Of a DNA stretch of 64,000 bases, positions 39,901 to 44,694 are shown piece by piece. The notes beneath the pieces were generated by a model. The model was given only the letters and a program-made list of their open reading frames with translations. It had not been told where the DNA came from and did no database searches. The position numbers were made by a program, and so were the translations under genes. Positions within the stretch are counted from its first letter, which is position 1. The number at the start of each line of letters is the position of its first letter. The stretch is taken from assembly GCF_000003815.2 (NCBI RefSeq), contig NC_049987.1:18215164-18279163 (forward strand). Reading direction: 5' to 3'. Source of the stretch: Branchiostoma floridae (taxonomy: Eukaryota; Chordata; Leptocardii; Amphioxiformes; Branchiostomatidae).

Positions 39901-42900
39901 GGTGATATGACCAGGCCCTGTCTCCACCTCTGTGTGTACTTTATCCCACAGCAAGTCCTCCTGTTCATGTGGCTGGGCCTGTTTTATTCTATAGTACAAG
40001 CCTGGCACAAGCAGATGTCCTTACCATGTGGAGAGGTGACACGACCAGGCCCAGTCTCCACCTCTGTGTGTACCTTATCCCACAGCAAGTCCTCATGTTC
40101 ATGTGGCTGGGCCTCTGCTCGGATGTAGTCCTTACACACCTGAACCAGCTGGTTTGTCACCTGAAGGAAAAGAAATCGACATGTAACTTGGCAAGCTGGT
40201 CTTGTACATAGTCTTGTATATTTCATTGCATACATTTTGTATAGGAGTAGGTATCCGGTACAGAAAATTCAGGTCCAGGTGCAGAGAATCAGGTCCAGGT
40301 ACGGACCTGGACCTAATTATCTGTATGTGGAAACTTATGTGAATGGGCAAGACTCAAAACAATGGTCCATTTTGCTAGGATTCCGTTTGGTGGTGAGTCC
40401 GACGTCCATCGATGTTTTAAAATCCTATCTGAGTCATAAACAACACTAACTGCCGACTGAGGTTTGGCTGTAGAAACTTGGTAAAAATCAACTCCATTCT
40501 AATTATACTTCCCTCGTTCTTTTCTTGAACCTGTAAGCCCCAAAACACTTAAACACCTGCCATAATCTGTTCATTTTCAATTTGGTCCAGCATCCAGTCC
40601 ACTGATTGGTTTTGTACCGGTACACCACACCGTAATGTTTTAAAGTTTTCCAGCTTTGTACTGACCTTACTGAAGAGCAGTCCCAGATACCCACTCCGTG
40701 CGTAGAACCTGGAGATAGAGTCCATCTGTCTGACGCTGGTGGTGAGGCCCGGCAGCGCGGTGTTCAGGACCGTGACAGGTGTGCAGTCGTGATACAGCTG
40801 TTCCAGGTGCTTACGGACAGACTCCAGGTATTTCACCTTGTCTTTGGTTTCGTTTGCTGCGTCCGTGATACTGGAAAAAAGAAGAGGAATTCAGTTTAAA
40901 GGAAAGCTGCACTTAAAATTGAAAAGCCTACGATTACTTACGACTGACAGATTGAATTTTGTGGCGACAAGTTGTGAGTCCAAACAAGTCCTGGGTTTTT
41001 TTCCGGTGGGATTTCCTAAATTCATAGACCATCCTTACATTGCGCATAACTTTGAAAGACCTGCTAACTCATAGATTCACTCTATCTCATCGGAAATAGA
41101 TGGGCTGGAATACCCAGAGACCGTCACAAAGTTGGTTTGAAGGTTGTACAATATTTCCTTGTATAGATAATAAGCCTATCATTTAGATTTGTGATAGGAT
41201 CTAAATTTGTTCCTTTCAATTCAACTGACCATGCGTCGATAGTCTTCCATTTCTTCAGCAACTTGGACTTGGCTGTGATGAGGATTCCGATGACGTTCTT
41301 ACAGTCTTTACTCTTCAGCTGTTCCGTGATGTTGTTCAGCGTCCGCTGTCGTCTACGCCATCTCTCCAACTCCGTCAGCGGACCCGCGTTCATGTCCATC
41401 AGTCTGTGGGCATAGACAGCAAAGAGAACTCCATGGGCAAACCTGAATATCATCTAGTACATGTGCACCACCTAGCAACTTGCAAAGAAAATGCAGCAAA
41501 ATAAAATCTTCCAACTGACGGCTTGAAGATGGAATAGAAAATATTAAGTGCATCTTTAACAACTATCATGCTACAAATGGTACGGTATTGAATGCTTTCA
41601 AAATCCCTCCAAGCATACTAGTAAATATTCAAATACACAAATCGCCAAGTCTTATATTATAATAATTATCATTAATCGTAAATTAGATGCTTTTTTGCTC
41701 AATAGTTCAAGCAATGGAAAATCTAAGCTTAGGGCATTCTACACATTTGGTTATACAAAGAGACCTTAATTGTTATGCTTGAAGAAAAGAAGCCCAGTCT
41801 TTAGTTTATCACGGTTGTCGTGATATGCTAAAATGCAGCTTAAAACCTGGAGCTTAAAACCTGGTTGTATACACAATACATTTCTTAACAAATAAAGAAT
41901 ACACAAAAGAATACACAAACAAACAAACAAACATACCTTTCTTCAGCACTTCCGTCGGCCAGTATACTGTCTATCGTCATGATCCAATCAGACACCAGGG
42001 TCTCGTACTCTCCCACAATCGTCTCGTCAAACGCCGCGGCTCGGTACTGCTTGAAGTCGCTGCTCACGAGGATCTCTGGTTTCTTCAACAGCTGAAAAGT
42101 ATTATGAAAGACTATGCTATTTCTATTTCATGTATTACGCTAATTCTTAGTTGCCTGCGATAATCAGGTTGACCATTATGGCACACACAGTCTTTATTTA
42201 ATGTCCTGTAGATCAGGGCTGTCTCCAGCTTTATTTTTTTTTTTTTTTGCCCAATGCATTATTTTAAACCCAAGTGTCTGATATCCTCATTTAACCGTTA
42301 ACATGTCATTTTAAACTCAGCATAAATACTGTAGTTCACTTTGTCTTCTCTGTATCAAAGTTTCATGGTCTGAGAAAATTTACTTGTTCTTGCTTGCAAC
42401 TAAGTGTTCACAGTGGCAACAGGTGCCCATAAAAAAGAATCAACGATTTCTTATCAGTAATGATGACTGTTGGGTTCTGGATCAAATACCATGCAACCTC
42501 ACCTTATCATCCAAAGAAATTATTATCAGCACACCAGAATTTGCTGATCAAACTTGGTGGGCAATTACTCAGTATGCAACAGGTGCTATTGTTGCTTTTG
42601 TTGGACAGGTGTTATTGTTTGGGTTTCGTTTTTATCAAATGTTTTGTTTGTTTTTCCCAGTAAGGTTTTGTAGTAAGTGTTAGCAAAATATATTAGAACA
42701 AAATCACAGTTTGTGGAACGATAACTCTTTCAGGCTGTCATAAATTCATTTTTAGTAAAACCAGACAACCAAAGTGGGAGGGGAGTTGTTCTAACGCAAA
42801 TTACGTTATAACTGCTAGAGTAATTGAATACCTGTTGCGTTGCTGAAGTTGAGGCGCCATATTCAGACAAAACTCCCAGATATTTCTCCAAGTTGTGGAC

Positions 42901-43350
42901 ACACTGAGAAGCCTGCTCGTCGCTACACTGTCCCCAGTCCTTCTGAGCTCGCAAAACCGGCAGGAAGACGTGAGACAACAACAGAGTCAAATTTTCCGCC
43001 GCGCTCTGCTTCAACTCTCCGCAAAAAATGTCTCTCTCCATTCGCACGGGGTCGACTTCTTTATTGGTGTTGAGTCGAAGGAAGTACAAAATCAGCGTGT
43101 TTTCAACACTGACTTTAAGATTAGCCAGAGAAGTCGTGATGAAGAGATCGCGAGTTGACAAGGTCCCTTGTTGTGGCTTGTCGCAACAGCAGAAAATTTT
43201 GGCCGGGCCGTTGGGGTTCAGAAATTGGTTGATGAGATCCAGAGTTCGAGTCTCGCAGAGGAAATCTTCGAGTAAGGTGGGATTGTCGAAGCCCCCGATG
43301 TGGAAACTTTCTTGGATCTTGGTGGCGATCCACCAGTGTCGCTCGTCCAT
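87..43350 (-). CDS. Divergent axonemal-type dynein heavy chain, 52 exons, 3' end beyond window
   Basis: Microtubule motor heavy chain: N-terminal tail, linker and the first AAA+ module. Exons read on the minus strand, 5' to 3' (edges about +/-1): 43350-42832, 42091-41937, 41403-41230, 40870-40666, 40160-40025, 39333-39204, 38567-38383, 37334-37214, 36898-36774, 36223-35978, 33980-33833, 33304-33179, 32450-32330, 31943-31767, 31264-31137, 30708-30624, 28821-28630, 27446-27309, 26688-26563, 25582-25423, 24935-24713, 24010-23898, 23436-23332, 22926-22796, 22297-22136, 21499-21324, 20342-20252, 19645-19580, 19133-18921, 17740-17627, 17274-17143, 16493-16467, 15494-15385, 14449-14353, 13961-13788, 12432-12250, 11635-11436, 10773-10554, 9853-9740, 9141-9007, 8553-8329, 7830-7719, 7185-7058, 6321-6253, 6026-5928, 5550-5413, 4791-4568, 3945-3761, 3057-2929, 2002-1874, 1050-985, 232-87. 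Every junction is GT-AG and in phase; the total is 7,833 nt (2,611 codons) with no internal stop. Tail and linker segments match DNAH5/DNAH8 best (AKSKLLKKW, QPGLTTLTWNSMNIDAFL, EAKRFIRIDKSWIK, FPRFFFLSDP). AAA1 is degenerate, so DNHD1 or a lineage-specific paralogue is possible. Family certain, orthology uncertain. Confidence 0.93.
430..620. mobile_element. Palindromic MITE, TAACGCTAGTTCACC family, copy 1
   Basis: Left arm AGTTCACCTTTATCTGTGGG and right arm CAGATAAAGGTGAACTAGC are inverse, and the centre contains the family core (ATGGATGGTGGTTTCAAA). It is in the intron between dynein exons 51 and 52. Confidence 0.68.
702..990 (-). repeat. About 155-bp tandem duplication including the dynein exon 51 donor
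   Basis: Copy A (702-828) and copy B (859-990) share AATCAGACATGCTTTTAT, TTCCCACCACCACCTTG and CATGCAGTGAACAT followed by CCAGTCTTACTCAT. The last block includes the donor of exon 51. Confidence 0.75.
2546..2904. mobile_element. hAT-type MITE (TAGGGGTGGGTACYGGTAC ends)
   Basis: The ends are TAGGGGTGGGTACTGGTAC and GTACCGGTACCCACCCTTA, and the flanks share TCTGTGA. Related copies are at 28244, 34839, 40242 and 45542. It lies in the dynein intron directly beside exon 49. Confidence 0.7.
3190..3330 (+). repeat. SINE tail fragment
   Basis: CACACAGATCTGGTGTGGTA, ATGTCCACACATG and CATTTGCCAATGAAAAGCAT match in order the tail of the repeat at 24605-24705. Confidence 0.4.
4568..4791 (-). CDS. Dynein exon 47: AAA1 sensor I and arginine-finger region
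   Basis: The exon reads TFITINKDMSRGFELPQEIR and continues ALYRNVSLVLPDLGLILRG. Canonical heavy chains have FLTMNPGYAGRQELPENLK and FRSVAMMVPDRQIIIRV. The sensor I Asn (about residue 2332) and the finger Arg (about residue 2350) remain, but the invariant Pro-Gly-Tyr after the Asn is Lys-Asp-Met. The exon ends in phase 2 at a GTAAGT donor. Confidence 0.9.
5413..8553 (-). CDS. Dynein exons 41-46: entry to motor and AAA1 ATPase core (residues 2062-2318)
   Basis: Exon 41 matches the YPSQV.LLG..YWT.ECE region before AAA1. Exons 43-46 give TALTERCFLTMSQ (canonical PLTDRCYITLAQ), Walker A GGTGVGKTET at residues 2228-2237 (canonical GPAGTGKTET), FACLPQMDTAALGKIIQGLA (canonical FNCSDQMD...GK.FKGLA) and GSWGLFDNF (canonical GSWGCFDEF). 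Lys and Thr of Walker A are intact, but the catalytic Walker B Glu is Asn2281 and the NCSD motif is altered. AAA1 is the main ATPase of dyneins, so nucleotide binding without normal hydrolysis is the inferred consequence. Confidence 0.93.
6575..7010. mobile_element. Two nested palindromic MITEs, copies 2a and 2b
   Basis: The outer element (6575-6704 plus 6924-7010, 217 bp) is split by a second complete copy (6705-6923, 219 bp). Both begin TAACGCTAGTTCACCTTTAT and end GAACTAGCGTTA. The interruption falls in the centre of the outer copy. It lies between dynein exons 43 and 44. Confidence 0.8.
7340..7475. repeat. Interspersed repeat fragment related to 20405-20815
   Basis: It shares GGTCCCATGTTTGAGGAGGG, ATGTTAAAGAACCCAACACA and AGGTCCTTCCCGGTGTGAGT-type blocks with the longer copy at 20405 in inverse orientation. 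It lies between dynein exons 42 and 43. Confidence 0.4.
7950..8345 (-). repeat. Degenerate tandem copies of the dynein exon 41 end and donor
   Basis: CTTACAGTGATCATATTTTG with CAGCCTGAG at the true exon edge (8325) is repeated as CTTACAGTAATCATATTTTG at 8229 and, more diverged, as TTACAGTTATCATCCATGTA at 8051. The spacer GTAGCATTTGTCTTCAAAT also repeats. Confidence 0.65.
9007..15494 (-). CDS. Dynein exons 33-40: linker domain with Pro/Gly insertion (about residues 1651-2061)
   Basis: Exons 15494-15385, 14449-14353, 13961-13788, 12432-12250, 11635-11436, 10773-10554, 9853-9740 and 9141-9007. Canonical linker signatures are present: VQDLWQYLEAVFS, KELPQEAKRFIRIDKSWIK, LTSYLDNKRKAFPRFFFLSD and VEMWLQSLQQSIHRTI. 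Exons 38-39 replace the usual short loop with a long low-complexity segment (PGAAPVPRGGATTPRASI, then an acidic stretch). The adjoining introns carry a piggyBac-type element, a LINE 3' fragment and a palindromic MITE. Confidence 0.92.
10231..10441. mobile_element. Palindromic MITE, TAACGCTAG family, copy 3
   Basis: It starts TAACGCTAGACTAAGTTCAC and ends GATAAAGGTGAAGTAGCATT, with the core TGGACGGTGGTTTTAAA and its inverse TTTGAAACCACTGTCCATCC. It is directly preceded at 10126-10190 by another short palindrome (AACAAGTTCTTATTTGAGAA and its inverse). Confidence 0.75.
12635..13546. mobile_element. piggyBac-type non-autonomous element with TTAA target duplication
   Basis: Ends are CCCTATCTAGAC and GTCTAGATAGGG, each flanked by TTAA (12631-12634 and 13547-13550). 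CCCTA ends plus a TTAA duplication are the hallmark of piggyBac transposons. The 912-bp body has G- and C-runs near both ends and two CGCCATCTTGGAT motifs, but no transposase-like frame. It lies in the intron between dynein exons 35 and 36. Confidence 0.78.
14750..15300 (-). mobile_element. LINE (CR1/Jockey-type) 3' fragment
   Basis: The minus-strand frame ending at 15004 reads LYKLLNGHCPPHLQTLIPR, RYSLRNSDHLTSELTKSTRG and RTFIYRATALWNTLPTATR. This is the typical C-terminal tail after the reverse-transcriptase domain of non-LTR retrotransposons. The 3' UTR-like tail continues to about 14750 with GGTTTGGCTG and ATTTATTTATTGG. It begins within about 90 bp of the exon 33 donor of the dynein gene. 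Confidence 0.7.
16467..16493 (-). CDS. Dynein exon 32: candidate 27-nt microexon (9 residues)
   Basis: A TTTCTAG acceptor and a GTAAGT donor flank 27 nt encoding GQYKDTLVP. It is phase 0 on both sides, so it can be included or skipped without changing frame. Joining exon 31 directly to exon 33 gives LATK-EIRNRHWLQV, which aligns without a gap to MASKAMMERHWERI in DNAH5. The nine residues are therefore an insertion relative to the family, suggesting an optional cassette exon. There is no transcript evidence. Confidence 0.5.
17143..22926 (-). CDS. Dynein exons 24-31: start of linker (DHC_N2, about residues 1280-1641)
   Basis: Exons 22926-22796, 22297-22136, 21499-21324, 20342-20252, 19645-19580, 19133-18921, 17740-17627 and 17274-17143. 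Blocks such as LPRNEVQEVEQLREKW, FRERLWAEVDLEQANKE (compare YYDILWSEVNIEKINNE) and LPDKLKDWEAYQEMK (compare LPRALKDWQAFLDLK) are typical of the neck and linker that swings in the power stroke. The donor of exon 26 is the first unit of a 58-bp tandem array. Exons 29 and 31 use GTCAGT donors. Confidence 0.9.
17837..18205. mobile_element. hAT-type MITE with perfect 8-bp target duplication
   Basis: Terminal inverted repeats CAGGGCTCTAGCCAG and CTGGCTAGAGCCCTG enclose 369 bp, flanked on both sides by AGTTACTG. CAGGG ends and an 8-bp duplication are typical of hAT elements. No coding frame is seen. It lies in the intron after dynein exon 29. Confidence 0.82.
18255..18395 (-). repeat. Possible LINE 3' tail fragment
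   Basis: TTTATTTCTTTATTTATCCA and GGGGTACATGTCGCCTGGCC resemble LINE tails as at 14750, starting 50 bp after the hAT MITE at 17837-18205. No coding remains. Confidence 0.35.
20405..20815. repeat. Interspersed repeat related to 7340-7475
   Basis: AACCCAAACCGGGAAGGACC, TACGGGTTCTTTAACATTGT and TGTGGCTCTCC correspond to the inverse of CCTTCCCGGTGTG, TTAAAGAACCCAACACAC and GAGGGCCACACATTG at 7340-7475, probably fragments of a LINE tail. It directly precedes the 58-bp tandem array. Confidence 0.45.
20830..21362 (-). repeat. 58-bp minisatellite, nine copies, each carrying a dynein exon 26 splice-donor copy
   Basis: Nine near-identical units each contain, on the minus strand, the 3' end of exon 26 (ATGTATGAAAACCTCAG) and the following donor. 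The unit nearest the exon (21324) has GTAAGA; the eight intronic copies have GTGAGA. Units differ by only a few bases, so the array is young. 58 is not a multiple of three. Confidence 0.9.
23332..27446 (-). CDS. Dynein exons 18-23: late tail with Ser-rich insertion (about residues 992-1279)
   Basis: Exons 27446-27309, 26688-26563, 25582-25423, 24935-24713, 24010-23898 and 23436-23332. Exon 18 carries a helical segment (IARLDSIVQHVINIIEEKVQ) like the [20 protein letters not shown] block of DNAH5. Exons 20-21 encode a Ser/Thr/Arg-rich insertion (SPSQSPVASRVSTAPSHH, then SMSSRTSTGVSSRSGLSMS). Exon 22 resumes a conserved block (FNIPNTVIEPPLAAAQDAVN; compare LAIPNIVMAPALEDVQ). Every exon junction keeps the frame. 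Confidence 0.87.
24455..24705 (+). repeat. SINE-like repeat with tail shared at 3190-3330
   Basis: CCCAGATTTGATACCCACCA resembles a polymerase III B box, followed by GACCTTAGGAAAGACACTTT, a motif typical of deuterostome tRNA-derived SINEs. The tail (CAGATTTGGTGTG, GTCCACATTTGCCACTGAGA) recurs at 3234-3310. Confidence 0.45.
26208..26490 (+). mobile_element. tRNA-derived SINE
   Basis: The head has an RNA polymerase III A box (TGGCCTAGTGGGTAGAGTG) and a B-box-like GCTTTCGATCCCCGG, with TTGCATT in the anticodon-loop position (Ala-like). A non-tRNA body follows (CTTAGCACTGAGCATTTGGG, TGTGGCCCAGGGCTAAGG). A reverse copy is at 36409-36680. Confidence 0.65.
27525..27743. mobile_element. Palindromic MITE, TAACGCTAG family, copy 4
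   Basis: The arms GTTCACCTTTAACCG and GAATAAGGTGAACTGG frame the family core (GGATGGTTTTAAAT / TTTGAAACTACCATCC). It is more diverged than copies 2 and 3 and lies 80 bp from dynein exon 18. Confidence 0.65.
28244..28530. mobile_element. Truncated copy of the TAGGGGTGGGTACC hAT-type family
   Basis: It starts TAGGGGTGGGTACCG, followed by a GGTCCAGGTCC / GGACCTGAACC palindrome and an interior shared with 40242 (GTGAATGGGCAA, ACTCAAAACA). The right terminal repeat is not found. Confidence 0.55.
28630..33980 (-). CDS. Dynein exons 11-17: distal tail helical bundles (about residues 665-991)
   Basis: Exons 33980-33833, 33304-33179, 32450-32330, 31943-31767, 31264-31137, 30708-30624 and 28821-28630. 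Diagnostic blocks are PPVAGSVFWCRKLLTTIEDPM (compare [21 protein letters not shown] in DNAH5), TFETLWLQQWKAYIDGAKNG, and the strong match KQLFLVHTEATLHYFQPGLT followed by TLTWNSMNIDAFL. A partial copy of exon 12 sits upstream at about 33346-33410. Confidence 0.9.
28915..29000 (+). repeat. Penelope-like / LINE 3'-end motif
   Basis: CCTGAAGAAGGTGACAGATG followed by GTCACCGAAACGTGGG has the form CTGANGA, six-pair stem, GAAA. It resembles the 46967-46995 motif on the other strand. Confidence 0.45.
29031..29219. mobile_element. Foldback MITE, GTAAATGCATTTAAGTTCGCGG family, copy 1
   Basis: The left end ATAAATGCATTCAAGTTCGC and right end GAACATTTCTGCATTTACAG are inverse; interior blocks GTTTTAAGTTCACGATAG and GCCACCGCAAAAAC match copies at 59752 and 63711. 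Confidence 0.65.
29630..30370. mobile_element. Possible degenerate inverted-repeat element
   Basis: TTTAGGTTCCGGTTCGGA near the left and TCCGAACTAGAACCTTAAA near the right are roughly inverse. The interior is more GC-rich than its surroundings and has short frames without recognisable homology. It lies between dynein exons 16 and 17. Confidence 0.35.
33346..33410 (-). pseudogene. Partial duplicate of dynein exon 12
   Basis: On the minus strand it reads FEEAYQQFQETAQ and DSMM after a TGTGTTTAG acceptor, nearly identical to the 5' half of exon 12. It has no donor and runs into TAA. It lies directly upstream of the real exon and offers a competing acceptor. Confidence 0.75.
34061..34392. mobile_element. 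hAT-type MITE with CAGGGCTC ends
   Basis: Terminal repeats CAGGGCTCAAAATAC and GTATTTCGAGCCCTG share the CAGGGCTC tip with the element at 17837. The interior is rich in GTGCAGGT-type motifs. A clean 8-bp target duplication is not evident. Confidence 0.65.
34604..34629. repeat. (CACT)n microsatellite
   Basis: Six consecutive CACT units in the intron between dynein exons 10 and 11. Confidence 0.9.
34839..35832. mobile_element. hAT-type foldback element, about 1 kb, with perfect target duplication
   Basis: The ends TAGGGCTGGATACCGG and TATCCACCCCTA are flanked by the identical 8-mer TACATGGC (34831-34838 and 35833-35840). The interior holds an imperfect palindrome: 35140-35330 is the inverse of 35530-35700 (for example AAATTTTCACTCTAAATGAA versus TTCATTTAGAGTGAAAATTT). 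Arms of about 180 bp would form a large hairpin. No transposase is visible. Confidence 0.78.
35978..37334 (-). CDS. Dynein exons 8-10: tail with acidic and Pro-rich insertion (about residues 502-665)
   Basis: Exon 8 (37334-37214) is a normal helical tail segment (ILQHLDTFCQRLRQFLEVID), aligning with the FETFHRRLAKIIDIF block of DNAH5. Exon 9 (36898-36774) is basic then acidic (LPRPRRED, GEDEEDRD). Exon 10 (36223-35978) is Pro/Met-rich (GPPEHPPSP, EEEEPMSMPG), then returns to helical sequence. Exons 9-10 look like an inserted flexible loop. A foldback MITE (37494-37850) and a reversed SINE (36409-36680) lie in the adjoining introns. Confidence 0.82.
36409..36680 (-). mobile_element. Degenerate reverse copy of the tRNA-derived SINE
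   Basis: On the minus strand it has GAGTTGGTAGCGAGTTTGCC (A box) and TGTTCGATTCTG (B box). The body shares AGCACTCAGCATTGGGAAAG, TGTGTGGCCCAAGGC and AGATGGGC with the copy at 26208. Confidence 0.55.
37494..37850. mobile_element. Foldback MITE with internal tandem duplication
   Basis: Left end ACCTCTCACTGCACTTGCGT and right end ACGCAAGTGCAGTGAGAGGG are inverse. Inside, a block of about 115 bp (GGGGTTC.TTCACTGCGTCACTG ... GAAGACGACAAAATACACAAA) occurs twice. A diverged relative lies at 47223-47395 (GAACCCCGCAATGCCGC, CCCCAAGTGCAATGAGATACC). Confidence 0.68.
38383..38567 (-). CDS. Dynein exon 7: Ser/Arg-rich low-complexity insertion (about residues 440-501)
   Basis: This exon encodes a serine-, histidine- and arginine-rich stretch (HALSHFPSMSSLHSHRSHS, then RRSIGGPSRSRMS and SSKKAPSVTSSSG) with no equivalent in canonical heavy chains. 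It is in phase with both neighbours (start phase 2, end phase 1). Two donors lie 6 nt apart (GTAATGGTAACT), both in frame, so two residues can be included or skipped. It is likely disordered and could carry phosphorylation sites; that function is inferred. Confidence 0.8.
39204..42091 (-). CDS. Dynein exons 2-6: DHC_N1 tail (about residues 174-440)
   Basis: Five exons (42091-41937, 41403-41230, 40870-40666, 40160-40025, 39333-39204). Recognisable tail blocks are PLTELERWRRRQRTLNNI with LITAKSKLLKKWKTID, then ITDAANETKDKVKYLE, closely matching the ELEHWKKRL, AKSKLLKTW and DATNEAKDNVKYL blocks of DNAH5. Exons 3 and 4 end in GTCAGT donors. A damaged copy of exon 5 lies at 39891-39978. The interval is otherwise intron, including a hAT-family repeat at 40242-40631. 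Confidence 0.88.
39891..39978 (-). pseudogene. Duplicate of the 3' part of dynein exon 5
   Basis: 88 nt repeat the end of exon 5 (QPHEQEDLLWDKVHTEVETG then SPHG) with the same GTAAGG donor and an AATAAAACAG acceptor. Entry from exon 5 (phase 1) through that acceptor gives a TGA within a few codons, so inclusion would be disruptive. It is about 135 bp downstream of exon 5. Confidence 0.75.
40242..40631. mobile_element. Copy of the TAGGGGTGGGTACC hAT-type family
   Basis: The left end is TAGGAGTAGGTATCCGGTAC and the right end GTACCGGTACACCACAC. The GGTCCAGGT / ACCTGGACC palindrome and the GTGAATGGGCAAGACTCAAA interior match the copy at 28244. It lies between dynein exons 4 and 5. Confidence 0.6.
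42832..43350 (-). CDS. Dynein exon 1: start codon and N-terminal tail (residues 1-173)
   Basis: The ATG at 43350 lies in a strong start context (TCCACCATGG) and opens a 173-codon exon ending at a GTATTC donor. The peptide begins MDERHWWIATK and contains SHVFLPVLRAQKDWG, which matches the LLSDIFIPALRA..GWGE region of outer-arm heavy chains DNAH5/DNAH8. This is the start of the DHC_N1 tail, which in axonemal dyneins docks the motor with intermediate chains. No upstream in-frame Met was found before the promoter-like sequence at 43.44 kb. Confidence 0.9.
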
Positions 43351-43403
43351 GGTGGATCTGTGGTGGACGGACTGGGACTAAGGAGAAAAAGTTGTCTAAA
43401 ACT

Positions 43404-43455
43404 TCACATTTTCGAGTCGTCGAGAACTTTGAAGGAGGCCGCCATTTTGTTTGGG
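43404..43455 (-). promoter_or_regulatory. Dynein promoter-proximal YY1-like site and 13-codon uORF
   Basis: Reading the minus strand, ACAAAATGGCGGCC at 43439-43452 matches the YY1 consensus AANATGGCGGC that often sits just downstream of metazoan transcription starts. Its ATG (43445) opens a 13-codon uORF ending in TGA at 43404, 54 nt before the main ATG. A translational effect is possible but unproven. Confidence 0.5.
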
Positions 43456-43735
43456 TTGTCATGAACGACGGGGGCTCTGTGAGGGTCTACTGTAGGTTTC
43501 CCAAACACCTAATACCACGGTCTACCGCGTAGATAAGTTCAATTTAAAGCAATGATATGTTACTTCAGTAAAATAGGGGAAATAAAAGAATAACATATTG
43601 TATTGAGTATGTATATCATTGGTCAGTTGATGCCGTAGAGATATTAGATCAGTGACACGGGAAACCCCATTTTGACCTTCATTTCCCTGTCAGATTTGAG
43701 TGGGGCTATCTGATTCAGCTCCGTAGAGGTGCAAG

Positions 43736-43960
43736 GTGGCACAGTTTGAATCCCAGGGGACCGTCCCAGAAAAGTACAACACAACTTGACTCCTGGGGGA
43801 CCGTCCCAGAAAAGAACGACACAACCCAAGCAACCCAAGTCCCGGGGGACCCTCTCGGTTAAGAACGACACAGTTCGAATCCCGGGGGACCCTCCCAGAA
43901 AAGAACGGCAAAGTCTGAGTCCCGGGGGACCCTTCTAGGAAGGTACGACGTCTGAGTCCT
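43736..43960. repeat. Degenerate minisatellite in the dynein 5' flank
   Basis: About five units of 35-50 bp with the core GGGGGACC.TCCCAGAAAAG and AACGACACA. It lies about 300-600 bp upstream of the dynein start codon. Confidence 0.75.
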
Positions 43961-43989
43961 GGAGACGCTGCTAGCCCCGGACCGAATGA

Positions 43990-44690
43990 AACGACAGAGA
44001 CTGATCATTGCTTTATTATTATTTTTTTTTTCAAAATAAACTTAATATGATGCAGCAGCTAGACATTATAATTGGCTATTTTGATACAACTAACGTTACA
44101 CCACATCCAAGTTCTTTTTTACCATAATGATTATAAATCCTGTAATGTAACCATAGGTCTTAGGTATGAATACACATAATAAATTTTCACTTAATATTAA
44201 CGCACACTATGTACAGTACAATGGTATTTCTGTGTGTGGAAATATTTCAGACACAACATTTGTGCCTTACTGCACCTAGCTCCATACCGTATGATAATTG
44301 TATACAGAAGCAAGTGGACCTATCATTTAATAAGCACCCACAAGCACATATATTGCATCTCATCTTACCTTTTTTTCAACGATGACCCCTCTATACAGAA
44401 TGCACAAAAAATGAGTCACAGGTCAAAGTAGCATTCGCTCAAAGTGGTTACTCAAAAGACTTTGTCTCAACCCATAGTATATATATGTTGAAAACATGGA
44501 TCTTTTCATGTAATATACAACATTTGAATAACAATGAAATACAGGTACAATTATGAAAAATGTCAGAAAGAATCACGCGACTTTTTTTACCAATCAGCTT
44601 TGATTTTGGTGAACATTACTCATCTAAAACGCGGTATCTATTGGGTGATAGGGTATAATACCCTAATCGGTGACTAATGGTGTCGTTTCT
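43990..44690. other. AT-rich intergenic stretch
   Basis: It lies between the dynein 5' flank minisatellite and the tandem CCAAT repeats. No coding signal or repeat family recognised. Confidence 0.5.
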
Positions 44691-44694
44691 GTAT

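Noticed and set aside
42895-43381. Plus-strand open frames over dynein exon 1
   Set aside because: Antisense shadows of a well-supported exon with dynein homology.
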